Shown here: one piece after another, positions 1 through 6,480 of the stretch | Position numbering within the stretch: the stretch's first letter is position 1 | Layout: each line of letters starts with the position of its first letter | The notes under the pieces: model-generated | What the model was told of the DNA's origin: nothing | What the model saw: the letters and a program-made list of their open reading frames with translations, nothing else | Databases searched by the model: none | Assembly: GCA_905198295.1 (NCBI GenBank) | Contig: CAJKBW010000088.1 | Location: forward strand, 1 to 11,345 | Source of the DNA: an uncultured Oscillospiraceae bacterium | Lineage (GTDB): Bacteria; Bacillota; Clostridia; Oscillospirales; Acutalibacteraceae | Direction of reading: 5' to 3' | Length of the DNA stretch: 11,345 nt | Position numbers and translations under genes: made by a program

Positions 1-21
1 ATGGACCTATTCCTTTTCCAG

Positions 22-27
22 AGGAGG
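22..27 (+). promoter_or_regulatory. Ribosome binding site deciding the GTG start of the AraC regulator
   Basis: AGGAGG, continuing as AGGAGGTGA at 22-30, is a near-consensus Shine-Dalgarno sequence 7 bases before GTG 35. The spacing fits this GTG and not the later ATG at 47. The ATG at 39 is in another frame. Confidence 0.85.
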
Positions 28-34
28 TGAGGCA

Positions 35-1015
35 GTGGATGGCCAAATGACCCTGCTGGACAATCAGTGGATTCACGATCGCGACGGCCGCTGGCTGATA
101 TCCATGGATTATCACAACCTGATCGGTCCGCGCAACAACTGCGCCCATCGTCACCATGAACTGGAGATTTCCTGCGTCCCCTCTGGCACCGGCATTTATC
201 ACATCAACGATCGCTTTTTCGACATACGTCCCGGCGACGTTTTCCTGATGAGCAACACCGATTATCACGGGTTGAATCTCCGTGCCAACGAGCGCATTCT
301 CAACATGGTGGTGCATTTTGATCCGGCTTTCATCTGGAATTCGCTGACCAGCAATCTCGACTACAATTTCCTGCTGATTTTTTTCGAGCGCAACGCCAAC
401 TTTTGCCCGCGTCTCGACCGGAACAACCCCGCTACGGCGCATATTTTTTCTCTGCTGATGGAGATGTGGCAGGAGCTGACCGAAAAACGGCTTGGCTACG
501 AGCTTATGGTCAAAATCAAGCTGCAGACCATCCTGACCGAGATCCTGCGCTACTATGACTATGTCGACCTGGGCAAAAATTCCCGCCGTCTCGGTGAGCA
601 GGACATTGCCCCGATCAACGAGGCCATCGCGTATATCGACCGGCATCTTTCCGAAAACATTCGTCTGGCCGATCTCGCCGCCATTGCCCACGTCAGCCCG
701 GCGTATTTTTCCACCCTGTTCAAGCGCCTCAACGGCCTTTCACCGATCGAATACATCGTCCATAAACGCATCCAGCTTGCGGTGGAAGAAATCTGCACCA
801 CCACCAAAAGCCTGACCGAAATCGCGATGGACTGCGGCTTCAACAACAGCACGAATTTTTACAAAGCCTTCCGCAAGGTGACCGGACGCACGCCGGTATC
901 CTACCGTCAGCCCAAAGAGGCTGCGGATGCACGGCAAAAAAGCGGCCGGCACCAGCTTCATGTGGAGGTTTTTCAGAACTTTGATGACACGGCAGATCAA
1001 AAAATAGTTGAATAA
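35..1015 (+). CDS. AraC-family transcriptional regulator with N-terminal cupin-like sensor domain
   Basis: A 326-residue one-component regulator that should sense a small molecule, probably a sugar, and activate nearby genes. The N-terminal half looks like the AraC ligand-binding cupin barrel: a His-rich HRHHELE stretch at residues 38-44, then the IRPGDVFLM strand-turn at about 64-72. The C-terminal half is a typical AraC/XylS DNA-binding domain with two helix-turn-helix units, at about 211-231 (LADLAAIAHVSPAYFSTLFK) and 261-281 (TEIAMDCGFN to FRK), ending in the family hallmark GRTPVSYR at 284-291. About 35 residues of unassigned tail follow. The GTG at 35 was chosen because AGGAGG at 22-27 lies 7 bases upstream, whereas the first in-frame ATG at 47 is too far away. 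It sits directly before a three-gene sugar cassette on the same strand with no terminator between, so it is the obvious candidate regulator. The effector is unknown. Confidence 0.95.
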   Translation: MDGQMTLLDNQWIHDRDGRWLISMDYHNLIGPRNNCAHRHHELEISCVPSGTGIYHINDRFFDIRPGDVFLMSNTDYHGLNLRANERILNMVVHFDPAFIWNSLTSNLDYNFLLIFFERNANFCPRLDRNNPATAHIFSLLMEMWQELTEKRLGYELMVKIKLQTILTEILRYYDYVDLGKNSRRLGEQDIAPINEAIAYIDRHLSENIRLADLAAIAHVSPAYFSTLFKRLNGLSPIEYIVHKRIQLAVEEICTTTKSLTEIAMDCGFNNSTNFYKAFRKVTGRTPVSYRQPKEAADARQKSGRHQLHVEVFQNFDDTADQKIVE

Positions 1016-1029
1016 ATCCGGAACAATAG

Positions 1030-1060
1030 TTGCTGAAGAACCGGCAAAAGACGGTATAAT
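1030..1060 (+). promoter_or_regulatory. Candidate promoter of the sugar-isomerase/dehydrogenase/ThuA operon
   Basis: A perfect -10 hexamer TATAAT lies at 1055-1060, with a weak -35 candidate TTGCTG at 1030-1035 and a long 19-bp spacer. A good -10 with a poor -35 is the usual design of activator-dependent promoters, which fits control by the adjacent AraC-family protein. The predicted 5' leader to ATG 1115 is about 50 bases and contains a small inverted repeat, AGCGG/CCGCT, at 1079-1092. No convincing paired direct repeats for AraC binding were found upstream, and the araC coding sequence extends to 1015, so any operator would overlap its 3' end. Confidence 0.55.
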
Positions 1061-1114
1061 GAAAATCAGAGATCATAAAGCGGATTTCCGCTGAATAAAA
1101 GGAGCGAATGAATA

Positions 1115-2080
1115 ATGAAACTCGGCGTACTGACTGTCCCGCTGCAGGCGATGCCCGCGGAGGATGCCTTTGCCTACCTGCATTCCCTCGGCGTGCAGAC
1201 GGTGGAACTCGGCACCGGCGGCTACACCAACGACAACCATCTCAAACCCTCGGTTTATCTGGCGGATGATGCCAAGATCGAGGCGTATAAAAAGCTGCTG
1301 GAGAAATACGATCTCACGATCAGCGCCCTGTCCTGCCACGGCAACCCCGTGCATCCGAACAAGGAAACCGCAGCGGCTTATCATCAGGTGTTTGTCGACA
1401 CCTGCAAGCTCGCCCAGAAGCTCGGCGTGGAAACGGTCGTGACCTTCTCCGGCTGCCCCGGCGACAGCGAGACCTCCCAGCGGCCGAACTGGGTCACCTG
1501 CGCCTGGCCGAACGATTACACCGAAACCCTCGACTGGCAGTGGAATCAGGTGCTGATCCCCTACTGGAAAGAGGCGGCAGAAATCGCGAAAAGCTACGGC
1601 GTGAAAAAGATTGCCTTTGAAATGCACCCCGGTTTCTGTGTGTACAACCCCGCCACCCTGCTGCGCCTGCGTGCGGCGGTGGGCGATATCATCGGCGCCA
1701 ATTTCGATCCGAGCCACCTGATCTGGCAGGGAATGGATCCGGTTATGGCACTGCGCGAGCTCAAGGGGGCTGTGTATCATTTCCACGCCAAGGATACAAA
1801 GGTGGACGCCTACAACAAGGCGCGCAACGGCGTGCTGGATACCGGTTCGTACGGCGACCTGCTCGATCGCAGCTGGGTGTTCCGCACCATCGGCTACGGT
1901 TCCGACATGAACCTGTGGAAGGACATGATGTCCACCCTGCGTATGATCGGCTACGACGGGTCGGTGAGCATCGAGCACGAGGACGGCCTGATGTCGGTCA
2001 AGGAAGGCCTGGAAAAAGCCATCGCTTTCCTCAAGGAAGTTATGATTACCGAGCAGCCCGCCGCCATGTGGTGGGCCTGA
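1115..2080 (+). CDS. Sugar phosphate isomerase/epimerase family TIM-barrel enzyme (xylose isomerase-like, AP endonuclease 2 superfamily)
   Basis: A 321-residue cytoplasmic (beta/alpha)8-barrel enzyme of the family that includes ketose 3-epimerases, IolE/IolI-type inosose enzymes and endonuclease IV. The expected divalent-metal ligands are in the right strand-end contexts: Glu169 in FEMHPG, Asp198 in NFDPSH, His224 in FHAKD and Glu287 in SIEHED; His201 follows the Asp. The stretch between strands 7 and 8 (about 228-284) is long and tyrosine/arginine-rich, and may form an active-site lid. ATG 1115 has AAAGGAG at 1098-1104, 10 bases upstream. It is the first gene of a three-enzyme unit with a Gfo/Idh/MocA dehydrogenase and a ThuA protein, which suggests it isomerises or epimerises a sugar or keto-sugar intermediate. 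The exact reaction cannot be assigned; lyase-type chemistry is also possible in this superfamily. Confidence 0.93.
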   Translation: MKLGVLTVPLQAMPAEDAFAYLHSLGVQTVELGTGGYTNDNHLKPSVYLADDAKIEAYKKLLEKYDLTISALSCHGNPVHPNKETAAAYHQVFVDTCKLAQKLGVETVVTFSGCPGDSETSQRPNWVTCAWPNDYTETLDWQWNQVLIPYWKEAAEIAKSYGVKKIAFEMHPGFCVYNPATLLRLRAAVGDIIGANFDPSHLIWQGMDPVMALRELKGAVYHFHAKDTKVDAYNKARNGVLDTGSYGDLLDRSWVFRTIGYGSDMNLWKDMMSTLRMIGYDGSVSIEHEDGLMSVKEGLEKAIAFLKEVMITEQPAAMWWA

Positions 2081-2102
2081 GCGAAAAGGAGTGCGGCACA
2101 GC

Positions 2103-3167
2103 ATGAAACAGTACAAAGCGGCTATCGTCGGCTATGGCGGCATGGGTCACTGGCATAAAAACGGCATTCTCAAAACCGACCGCATACGCTTCGCCGGCGT
2201 TTACGACATCAACCCGGAACGCATGGCGCTCGCCCAGAAGGACGGCATTGAAAAGGCCTATTCCTCCTACGAGGAGCTGCTGGCCGACAAGGACATCGAC
2301 CTTGTTGTGGTGGCGACGCCCAACAACTTCCATCTGCCGCTGGTGTGCCAGGCGCTCGAAGCCGGCAAGCTCACCATCTGCGAAAAGCCGGTGGCGATGT
2401 CCAGTGCGGAGCTGCAGCAGATGATGGACACCGCCAAGCGCACCGGCACCCCGTTCACCATCCACCAGAACCGCCGCGTGGATGCGGATTACTGCGAGAT
2501 GCGCGACGTGGTGGAAGCCGGCAAGCTCGGCGAGGTGTTCGAGATCGAATCCCGGGTGACCGGGTCGCGCGGCATCCCGGACGGCTGGCGCCAGTATGCG
2601 GTGGCCGGCGGCGGCATGATGCTCGACTGGGGCGTGCACCTGATCGACCAGATGCTGTACATGATGCCGGACAAGAAGGTCACCTCGGTGTACTGCGACA
2701 TGTACCATGTGGCGTTTAAGGAATGCGACGACGGCTTTAAGCTGATCATGAAGTTTGAAAACGGCCCGATGGTCACCATCGAGGTCGGCACCAGCCATTA
2801 TATCGAAGCACCGCGCTGGTATGTCTGCGGCGACCGCGGCGCGCTGATCATCCCCGACTGGAGCTGCAACGGCAAGATCGTGCGCGCCAGCCAGCACGAG
2901 GTCACCTGGGAAGAGGAAATCGTCTATACCAAAGCCGGCCCGACTAAAACCATGGCGCCCCGCGCCAAGGACACCATCGAGGAAATCGCGCTGGATGCGG
3001 ACAAATATTTCTCGGATTATGATCTGTATTACCGCAACATCGCCGCCGTGCTCGACGGCACCGAAGAACTGCGGGTCAAACCCGAAGAGGCGATGCGCGG
3101 CATGCTGGTTATGGAAGCGGCGTTTGCATCTGACCGCACCGGTGAGGCAATCAAAGTCAACATCTGA
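2103..3167 (+). CDS. Gfo/Idh/MocA-family NAD(P)-dependent sugar dehydrogenase
   Basis: A 354-residue oxidoreductase with an N-terminal Rossmann domain and a C-terminal alpha/beta domain. Visible family marks are the nucleotide-binding VGYGGMG at residues 9-15, ATPNNFH at 71-77, the CEKP motif with catalytic-type Lys95, and the substrate-domain motif GGGMMLDWGVHLID at 169-182, supplying the conserved Asp175 and His179. Members oxidise or epimerise sugars and cyclitols, often at C3; ThuB of the trehalose pathway belongs here. ATG 2103 is preferred over the in-frame GTG 2091 because AAAGGAG (2085-2091) ends 11 bases before the ATG and overlaps the GTG. The gap from the isomerase gene is 22 bases and the gap to the thuA-like gene is 31, so the three are almost certainly co-transcribed. 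The gene ends in tandem in-frame stops TGA TAA. Substrate unknown; a C3-oxidised sugar is my inference from the ThuA neighbour. Confidence 0.95.
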   Translation: MKQYKAAIVGYGGMGHWHKNGILKTDRIRFAGVYDINPERMALAQKDGIEKAYSSYEELLADKDIDLVVVATPNNFHLPLVCQALEAGKLTICEKPVAMSSAELQQMMDTAKRTGTPFTIHQNRRVDADYCEMRDVVEAGKLGEVFEIESRVTGSRGIPDGWRQYAVAGGGMMLDWGVHLIDQMLYMMPDKKVTSVYCDMYHVAFKECDDGFKLIMKFENGPMVTIEVGTSHYIEAPRWYVCGDRGALIIPDWSCNGKIVRASQHEVTWEEEIVYTKAGPTKTMAPRAKDTIEEIALDADKYFSDYDLYYRNIAAVLDGTEELRVKPEEAMRGMLVMEAAFASDRTGEAIKVNI

Positions 3168-3198
3168 TAAAATTTGACGAATGAGGAGCTGAGTGGAC

Positions 3199-3945
3199 AT
3201 GATCCGTGTTACCGTTTGGAACGAAAACGTTCATGAAAAGGAAATTCCGGAGGTCACTAGGCTGTACCCGCAGGGAATCCACGGCGAACTGGCCGCCTAT
3301 CTGCGCACCCTCGGCGATATCGAAGTGCGCACTGCAACGCTGGATGATCCCGACTGCGGCCTGACCGACGAAGTGCTCGATAATACCGATGTCATGATGT
3401 GGTGGGGACACTGCGCGCATGACCGCGTACCGGATGAGATTGCCCGCAAGGTTGCAGACCGCGTGCTGCTGGGCATGGGCCTGATCGTGATGCACTCCGG
3501 CCATTACAGCAAACCCTTCCGCCTGCTGATGGGCACCACCTGCTCCCTGCGCTGGCGTGACGGCGATTTTGAACGGGTATGGTGCACGAATCCCGGCCAC
3601 CCGATTGCCGAAGGCGTGCCGCCCTGCTTTGAGCTGGAAACCGAAGAAATGTACGGCGAATTCTTTGACGTGCCCCAGCCCGACGAGGTGGTCTTCACCG
3701 GCTGGTTCCGCGGCGGCGAAGTATTCCGCTCCGGCTGCTGCTGGCACCGCGGCGCGGGCAAGGTGTTCTATTTCCAGCCCGGCCATGAGACCAATACCGG
3801 TTTCAAGAATCCGCATGTGCTGCGGATTCTCGGCAACGCCGTCCATTGGGCGAAGCCGGTGAACATGCGCACTACCCTCGGCTGTCATCACTACGAGGAA
3901 ACCACCGAGCAGCGCTATCAGGCGGGCGAAAAAGAAGTGTATTGA
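3199..3945 (+). CDS. ThuA-like domain protein (trehalose-utilisation family, class I glutamine-amidotransferase-like fold)
   Basis: A 248-residue protein matching the ThuA family throughout: opening MIRVTVWNE, YPQGIHG at 23-29, WWGHCAHD at 68-75, HSGHYSKPF at 99-107, EEMYGE at 149-154 and YFQPGHET at 191-198. The fold resembles class I glutamine amidotransferases, but the usual nucleophilic Cys elbow is replaced by the Ser/Gly/His segment near residue 99, so it should not be an amidotransferase. Many conserved His residues (28, 71, 74, 99, 102, 196) suggest metal or sugar binding. ThuA acts with the dehydrogenase ThuB on trehalose-type disaccharides through 3-keto intermediates. ATG 3199 lies 10 bases after AGGAG (3184-3188); an in-frame GTG at 3193 is only 4 bases from it and is less likely. 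It is the last gene of the operon, followed by a strong terminator. Its role in this pathway is inferred. Confidence 0.93.
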   Translation: MIRVTVWNENVHEKEIPEVTRLYPQGIHGELAAYLRTLGDIEVRTATLDDPDCGLTDEVLDNTDVMMWWGHCAHDRVPDEIARKVADRVLLGMGLIVMHSGHYSKPFRLLMGTTCSLRWRDGDFERVWCTNPGHPIAEGVPPCFELETEEMYGEFFDVPQPDEVVFTGWFRGGEVFRSGCCWHRGAGKVFYFQPGHETNTGFKNPHVLRILGNAVHWAKPVNMRTTLGCHHYEETTEQRYQAGEKEVY

Positions 3946-3955
3946 CCAAAACCGG

Positions 3956-3990
3956 AACGGGCGATCGGCTTTTAGCCGATCGCCCGTTTT
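3956..3990 (+). terminator. Rho-independent terminator of the sugar operon, lying between convergent genes
   Basis: A perfect 15-bp stem, AACGGGCGATCGGCT at 3956-3970 pairing with AGCCGATCGCCCGTT at 3974-3988, has a three-base TTT loop and is followed by TTTT and CTATAT. It starts 11 bases after the ThuA stop codon. The convergent acetyltransferase gene ends at 4006, and no other hairpin follows that gene, so this stem may serve both directions. On the minus strand the trailing T-run is much poorer. Confidence 0.93.
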
Positions 3991-4005
3991 CTATATCGCC
4001 GTATA

Positions 4006-4602
4006 TCATTCTGGCCGGTAAAGCGGATAACGGCAGCGGTCCTCCGGCGTGATGGGCCGCAGCACCCGGCAGGGCACCCCCACCGCCACCACATTATCCG
4101 GCAGGGACTTTGTGACCACACTGCCCGCCCCGATAACTGTATTGTCCCCGATCGTTACGCCGGCCAGAACCGTCGTGCCGGCACCGATCCAGACGTTATT
4201 GCCGACCGTAACCGGTTTGGCGATTTCCATCCCGGCCTTTCTCTGCTCCGGATCGATAGCGTGCTCCGCGGTGGTAATGCAGCAGTTCGGGGCGATAAAA
4301 ACATGATCCCCCAAGGTCACCCTTGCGCCATCGGTAATCACCAGATTATGGTTGGCGTAAAAAAAGTCGCCGACGGTGATGTTATACCCATAGTCACACC
4401 AGAACGGCGGCATGATTACGGCTTCCTTTCCCATACCGCCCAAAAGCGCTGCGAGTATTTCCCGCTGCGCTTCGCGATCGTTGGGGTGGAGCTGATTGTA
4501 CCGGTAGCATTTGTCCTTGGCCCTGCGGATTTCTTCTTCCAGGGCAGGATTATAGCATCCCTGAAAAAGACAGTTTACAGGGACTTCCGGTTTTGTCTGC
4601 AT
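4006..4602 (-). CDS. Maltose/galactoside O-acetyltransferase-like protein (left-handed beta-helix, hexapeptide repeats)
   Basis: A 198-residue acetyl-CoA-dependent sugar O-acetyltransferase of the LacA/Maa/NodL type, normally a cytoplasmic trimer. An N-terminal Mac-type helical segment (about 8-58, with RAKDKCYRYNQLHP) precedes the left-handed beta-helix (about 60-185) with hexapeptide repeats such as VTVGNNVWIGAGTTVLAGV and VTIGDNTVIGAGSVV. The catalytic-type His is His114 in TTAEHAIDPEQR. The closing NVVAVGVPCRVLR is typical of the family, and the length is usual for it. The start is supported by AGAGGAG upstream, 8 bases before the ATG. Only 16 bases separate it from the stop of the mreB-like gene, so it is probably the last gene of that transcript. 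A role with MreB is not implied by the sequence: these enzymes usually acetylate free sugars, and in vivo substrates are seldom known. Confidence 0.94.
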   Translation of the reverse strand: MQTKPEVPVNCLFQGCYNPALEEEIRRAKDKCYRYNQLHPNDREAQREILAALLGGMGKEAVIMPPFWCDYGYNITVGDFFYANHNLVITDGARVTLGDHVFIAPNCCITTAEHAIDPEQRKAGMEIAKPVTVGNNVWIGAGTTVLAGVTIGDNTVIGAGSVVTKSLPDNVVAVGVPCRVLRPITPEDRCRYPLYRPE

Positions 4603-4618
4603 CTTCCGCTCTCCTCTT

Positions 4619-5656
4619 TTACGGCTCGTAGGCGTCGGTCAGGGTATTGGTAAACTGCCCGATATCGTATACACCGGAGGCCATACGGTTGACATACTGG
4701 ATGGCCTTGACCGTACCCAGCGCCACGCAGTCTTCCGGGTTTTCCGCCAGGCGGCAGACCACGCCGGTGGACTCACTAAGCAGCTGTGCCAGACCATTCA
4801 GCTGCGCCAGACCGCCGGAGAGCATAATCCCTTCGGTCAGCACATCCCCCACCAGCTCCGGCGGCGTACTTTCCAGCACCCGCTGCACCGTTTTGACGAT
4901 TTCGTCGAGCTGCTCGGCAATCGCCTCCCGGATATCGTCGCTGGTTACTTCCTGTACCCGCGGCAGGCCGCTCAGGGCGTCCCGGCCGCGTGCCCGCGCG
5001 GTCAGAATCTCCCCCGGAACCGCCCGTCCGATGGTTTTTTTCAGCTGCTCCGCGGTCAGCCGGCCGGTTACCAGCCCGTACCGGCTGCGCAGATGGCGGA
5101 TAATCGCCTCATCCATATCGTCGCCGCCGACGCGGATGGACTCCACAGAGGAAATCCCCTTGAGCGACATCACCACCACATCGGTCGTGCCGCCGCCGAG
5201 CTCCACCACCATATTGCCGTGCGGCGCCGCAATATCCAGCCCGCAGCCGATAGCGGCCGCCACCGCCTTTTCGATAACCACCACCCGGCGCACGCCGGCG
5301 GACAGCACCGCTTCCACCGCCGAACGCTGCTCCACCTCGGTCACCGAAGCCGGCAGGCAGACCGCCGCACGCGGTTTGAGCAGCTTATACGCGCATACCT
5401 TGCGCACAAACACCCGCAGCATCAGCCGCGCGTAGTCATAGTCCGATATCACGCCCTTGACCACCGGGCGCACCGCCGTAATGGAATCCGGCGTGCGTCC
5501 GAGCATCTCATAGGCTTCCTTCCCGCAGGCAATCATATGGCCGTCCTGGCTGTCCACCGCAATCACCGCCGGTTCCTTAAGAACCACACCGCGGCCGGCG
5601 GCGCTGATCACCACCTGCGAGGTCCCCAGATCAATCCCCAAATCCATTCCCGGCAT
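4619..5656 (-). CDS. mreB: MreB-like bacterial actin, divergent
   Basis: A 345-residue actin-fold ATPase; family members polymerise on the inner membrane and guide cell-wall synthesis. Visible motifs are phosphate-1 DLGTSQ at residues 9-14, KEPAVIAVD at 27-35, AVRPVVKGVISDYD at 61-74, phosphate-2 ELGGGTTD at 142-149, RVGGDDMDEAII at 165-176 and a late adenosine-type motif GIMLSGG at 286-292. Length fits MreB/Mbl. Several core motifs depart from canonical MreB: DLGTSQ for DLGTAN, EKAVAAAIG (129-137) for EEPMAAAIG, and SGGLAQL for TGGGALL. ATG 5656 has AAGG about 7 bases upstream. A longer reading from 5692 is possible but would put a Cys/Lys-rich extension before the actin fold. There are no mreC or mreD genes beside it; it follows comF and has its own promoter. 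It is probably a paralogue rather than the main mreB. Confidence 0.9.
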   Translation of the reverse strand: MPGMDLGIDLGTSQVVISAAGRGVVLKEPAVIAVDSQDGHMIACGKEAYEMLGRTPDSITAVRPVVKGVISDYDYARLMLRVFVRKVCAYKLLKPRAAVCLPASVTEVEQRSAVEAVLSAGVRRVVVIEKAVAAAIGCGLDIAAPHGNMVVELGGGTTDVVVMSLKGISSVESIRVGGDDMDEAIIRHLRSRYGLVTGRLTAEQLKKTIGRAVPGEILTARARGRDALSGLPRVQEVTSDDIREAIAEQLDEIVKTVQRVLESTPPELVGDVLTEGIMLSGGLAQLNGLAQLLSESTGVVCRLAENPEDCVALGTVKAIQYVNRMASGVYDIGQFTNTLTDAYEP

Positions 5657-5741
5657 GCGTCCGCCTTCTTTCCCTGTGCATTTGCATGGCACGCCGCTTC
5701 AGGCTGCAATCCCATCCCAAATCAGCACGCGTCTTTTGTTG

Positions 5742-5770
5742 ATTATACGGTATTTTTGTCAGTTTGACAA
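5742..5770 (-). promoter_or_regulatory. Promoter of the mreB-like gene, inside the 3' end of comF
   Basis: On the minus strand a -35 TTGTCA (5765-5770) and a perfect -10 TATAAT (5742-5747) are separated by exactly 17 bases. The -35 hexamer forms the Leu231-Ser232 codons of comF, just before its TGA stop. It predicts a leader of roughly 80 bases before ATG 5656 and lets mreB plus the acetyltransferase gene be expressed independently of recD2-comF. Confidence 0.85.
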
Positions 5771-6460
5771 GCGGGTGGCGGCAACAGCCGTCCCCACTAC
5801 CCGCTGTGCGCCGCAGAGCTTAAGCATTTTGGCGCATTCCGCGATCGTGGCGCCGGTGGTGATAACATCGTCCACCACAAGCAGGCGCATGCCGGACAGG
5901 TCGCGGTGTCCCTCCACATCAAACACACCCAGCACATTCCCGCGCCGCTGTGAAGCGGACAGCTGCTTCTGCGGTACCGGCGGCTCCTGCACCTTCACAA
6001 GCAGCGGCAAAACCGGCAGATCAAGACGCTTGGCCAGCTCTTCCGCGATAGCCTGCGTCGGGTTGAAGCCGCGCCTTTTCATCGCGGCACGGCCCGAGGG
6101 CACCGCCGCAATGCCGTCGAACCGGGATTCGCCGTACTCCCGGCGCACCACCAGCGCCATCATGCGGGCATATTCCTCCGCCGCATACGGCCGGCAGCCT
6201 TTTTTAAACTGCAGAATACCGCTGCGAACCGTCCCTTCGTAATAAAACGGCGCCGCTGTCCCGTCCAGCGGTCCTTCTGTCCCACCGCAGGCACACGCGG
6301 CTTTGCCCCGGCCGCAATGCGGGCAGACCGGCGGCGCAATAATCGGCAGTTCTCCCGCACAGGTAAAACACTGCCCGGCGCCAACCGGAACGGGACGTCC
6401 GCAATAGGCACAGCGCTCCGGGAAAAACCAGGATGTCAGCCGCCGCCGAACCGTAACCAT
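5759..6460 (-). CDS. comF: ComF-family protein with zinc finger and phosphoribosyltransferase domain
   Basis: A 233-residue member of the ComF/GntX family, needed in naturally competent bacteria for uptake or processing of transforming DNA and often present in non-competent species too. The N-terminus has paired Cys clusters suited to zinc binding: CAYC at 17-20 with CFTC at 31-34, and CPHC at 46-49 with CAC at 56-58. The C-terminal type I phosphoribosyltransferase domain has VPSGRAAMKRRGFNP at 120-134, QRRGN at 171-175 and the PRPP loop LLVVDDVITTGAT at 193-205. ATG 6460 follows GAAGGG by 5 bases. It begins 20 bases after the end of recD2 and is probably read from the recD2 promoter, joining a helicase to a DNA-uptake-type protein. 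No enzymatic reaction has been firmly assigned to the family; other competence genes are absent from this window. Confidence 0.94.
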   Translation of the reverse strand: MVTVRRRLTSWFFPERCAYCGRPVPVGAGQCFTCAGELPIIAPPVCPHCGRGKAACACGGTEGPLDGTAAPFYYEGTVRSGILQFKKGCRPYAAEEYARMMALVVRREYGESRFDGIAAVPSGRAAMKRRGFNPTQAIAEELAKRLDLPVLPLLVKVQEPPVPQKQLSASQRRGNVLGVFDVEGHRDLSGMRLLVVDDVITTGATIAECAKMLKLCGAQRVVGTAVAATRLSN

Positions 6461-6480
6461 GCGCAGCCCTTCTTTCCCTT

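Noticed and set aside
1..30. Short open stretch in frame 1 ending in TGA at 28-30
   Set aside because: It could be the tail of an upstream gene cut by the window edge, but nine codons give no identity and it overlaps the araC ribosome site; not annotated.
1079..1092. Small inverted repeat AGCGG/CCGCT as a terminator after araC
   Set aside because: Only five pairs and no T-run follows; at most a minor leader hairpin.
2046..3200. A 384-codon open frame antisense to the Gfo/Idh/MocA gene
   Set aside because: His/Val/Ala-rich mirror translation with no domain; the sense strand has all family motifs and a proper ribosome site. The 347-codon antisense frame over the TIM-barrel gene (1073-2116) is rejected for the same reason.
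4647..5767. Ser/Thr/Arg-rich plus-strand frames opposite the mreB-like gene
   Set aside because: These are mirror frames of a gene with clear actin-family motifs; no ribosome site or domain supports them.
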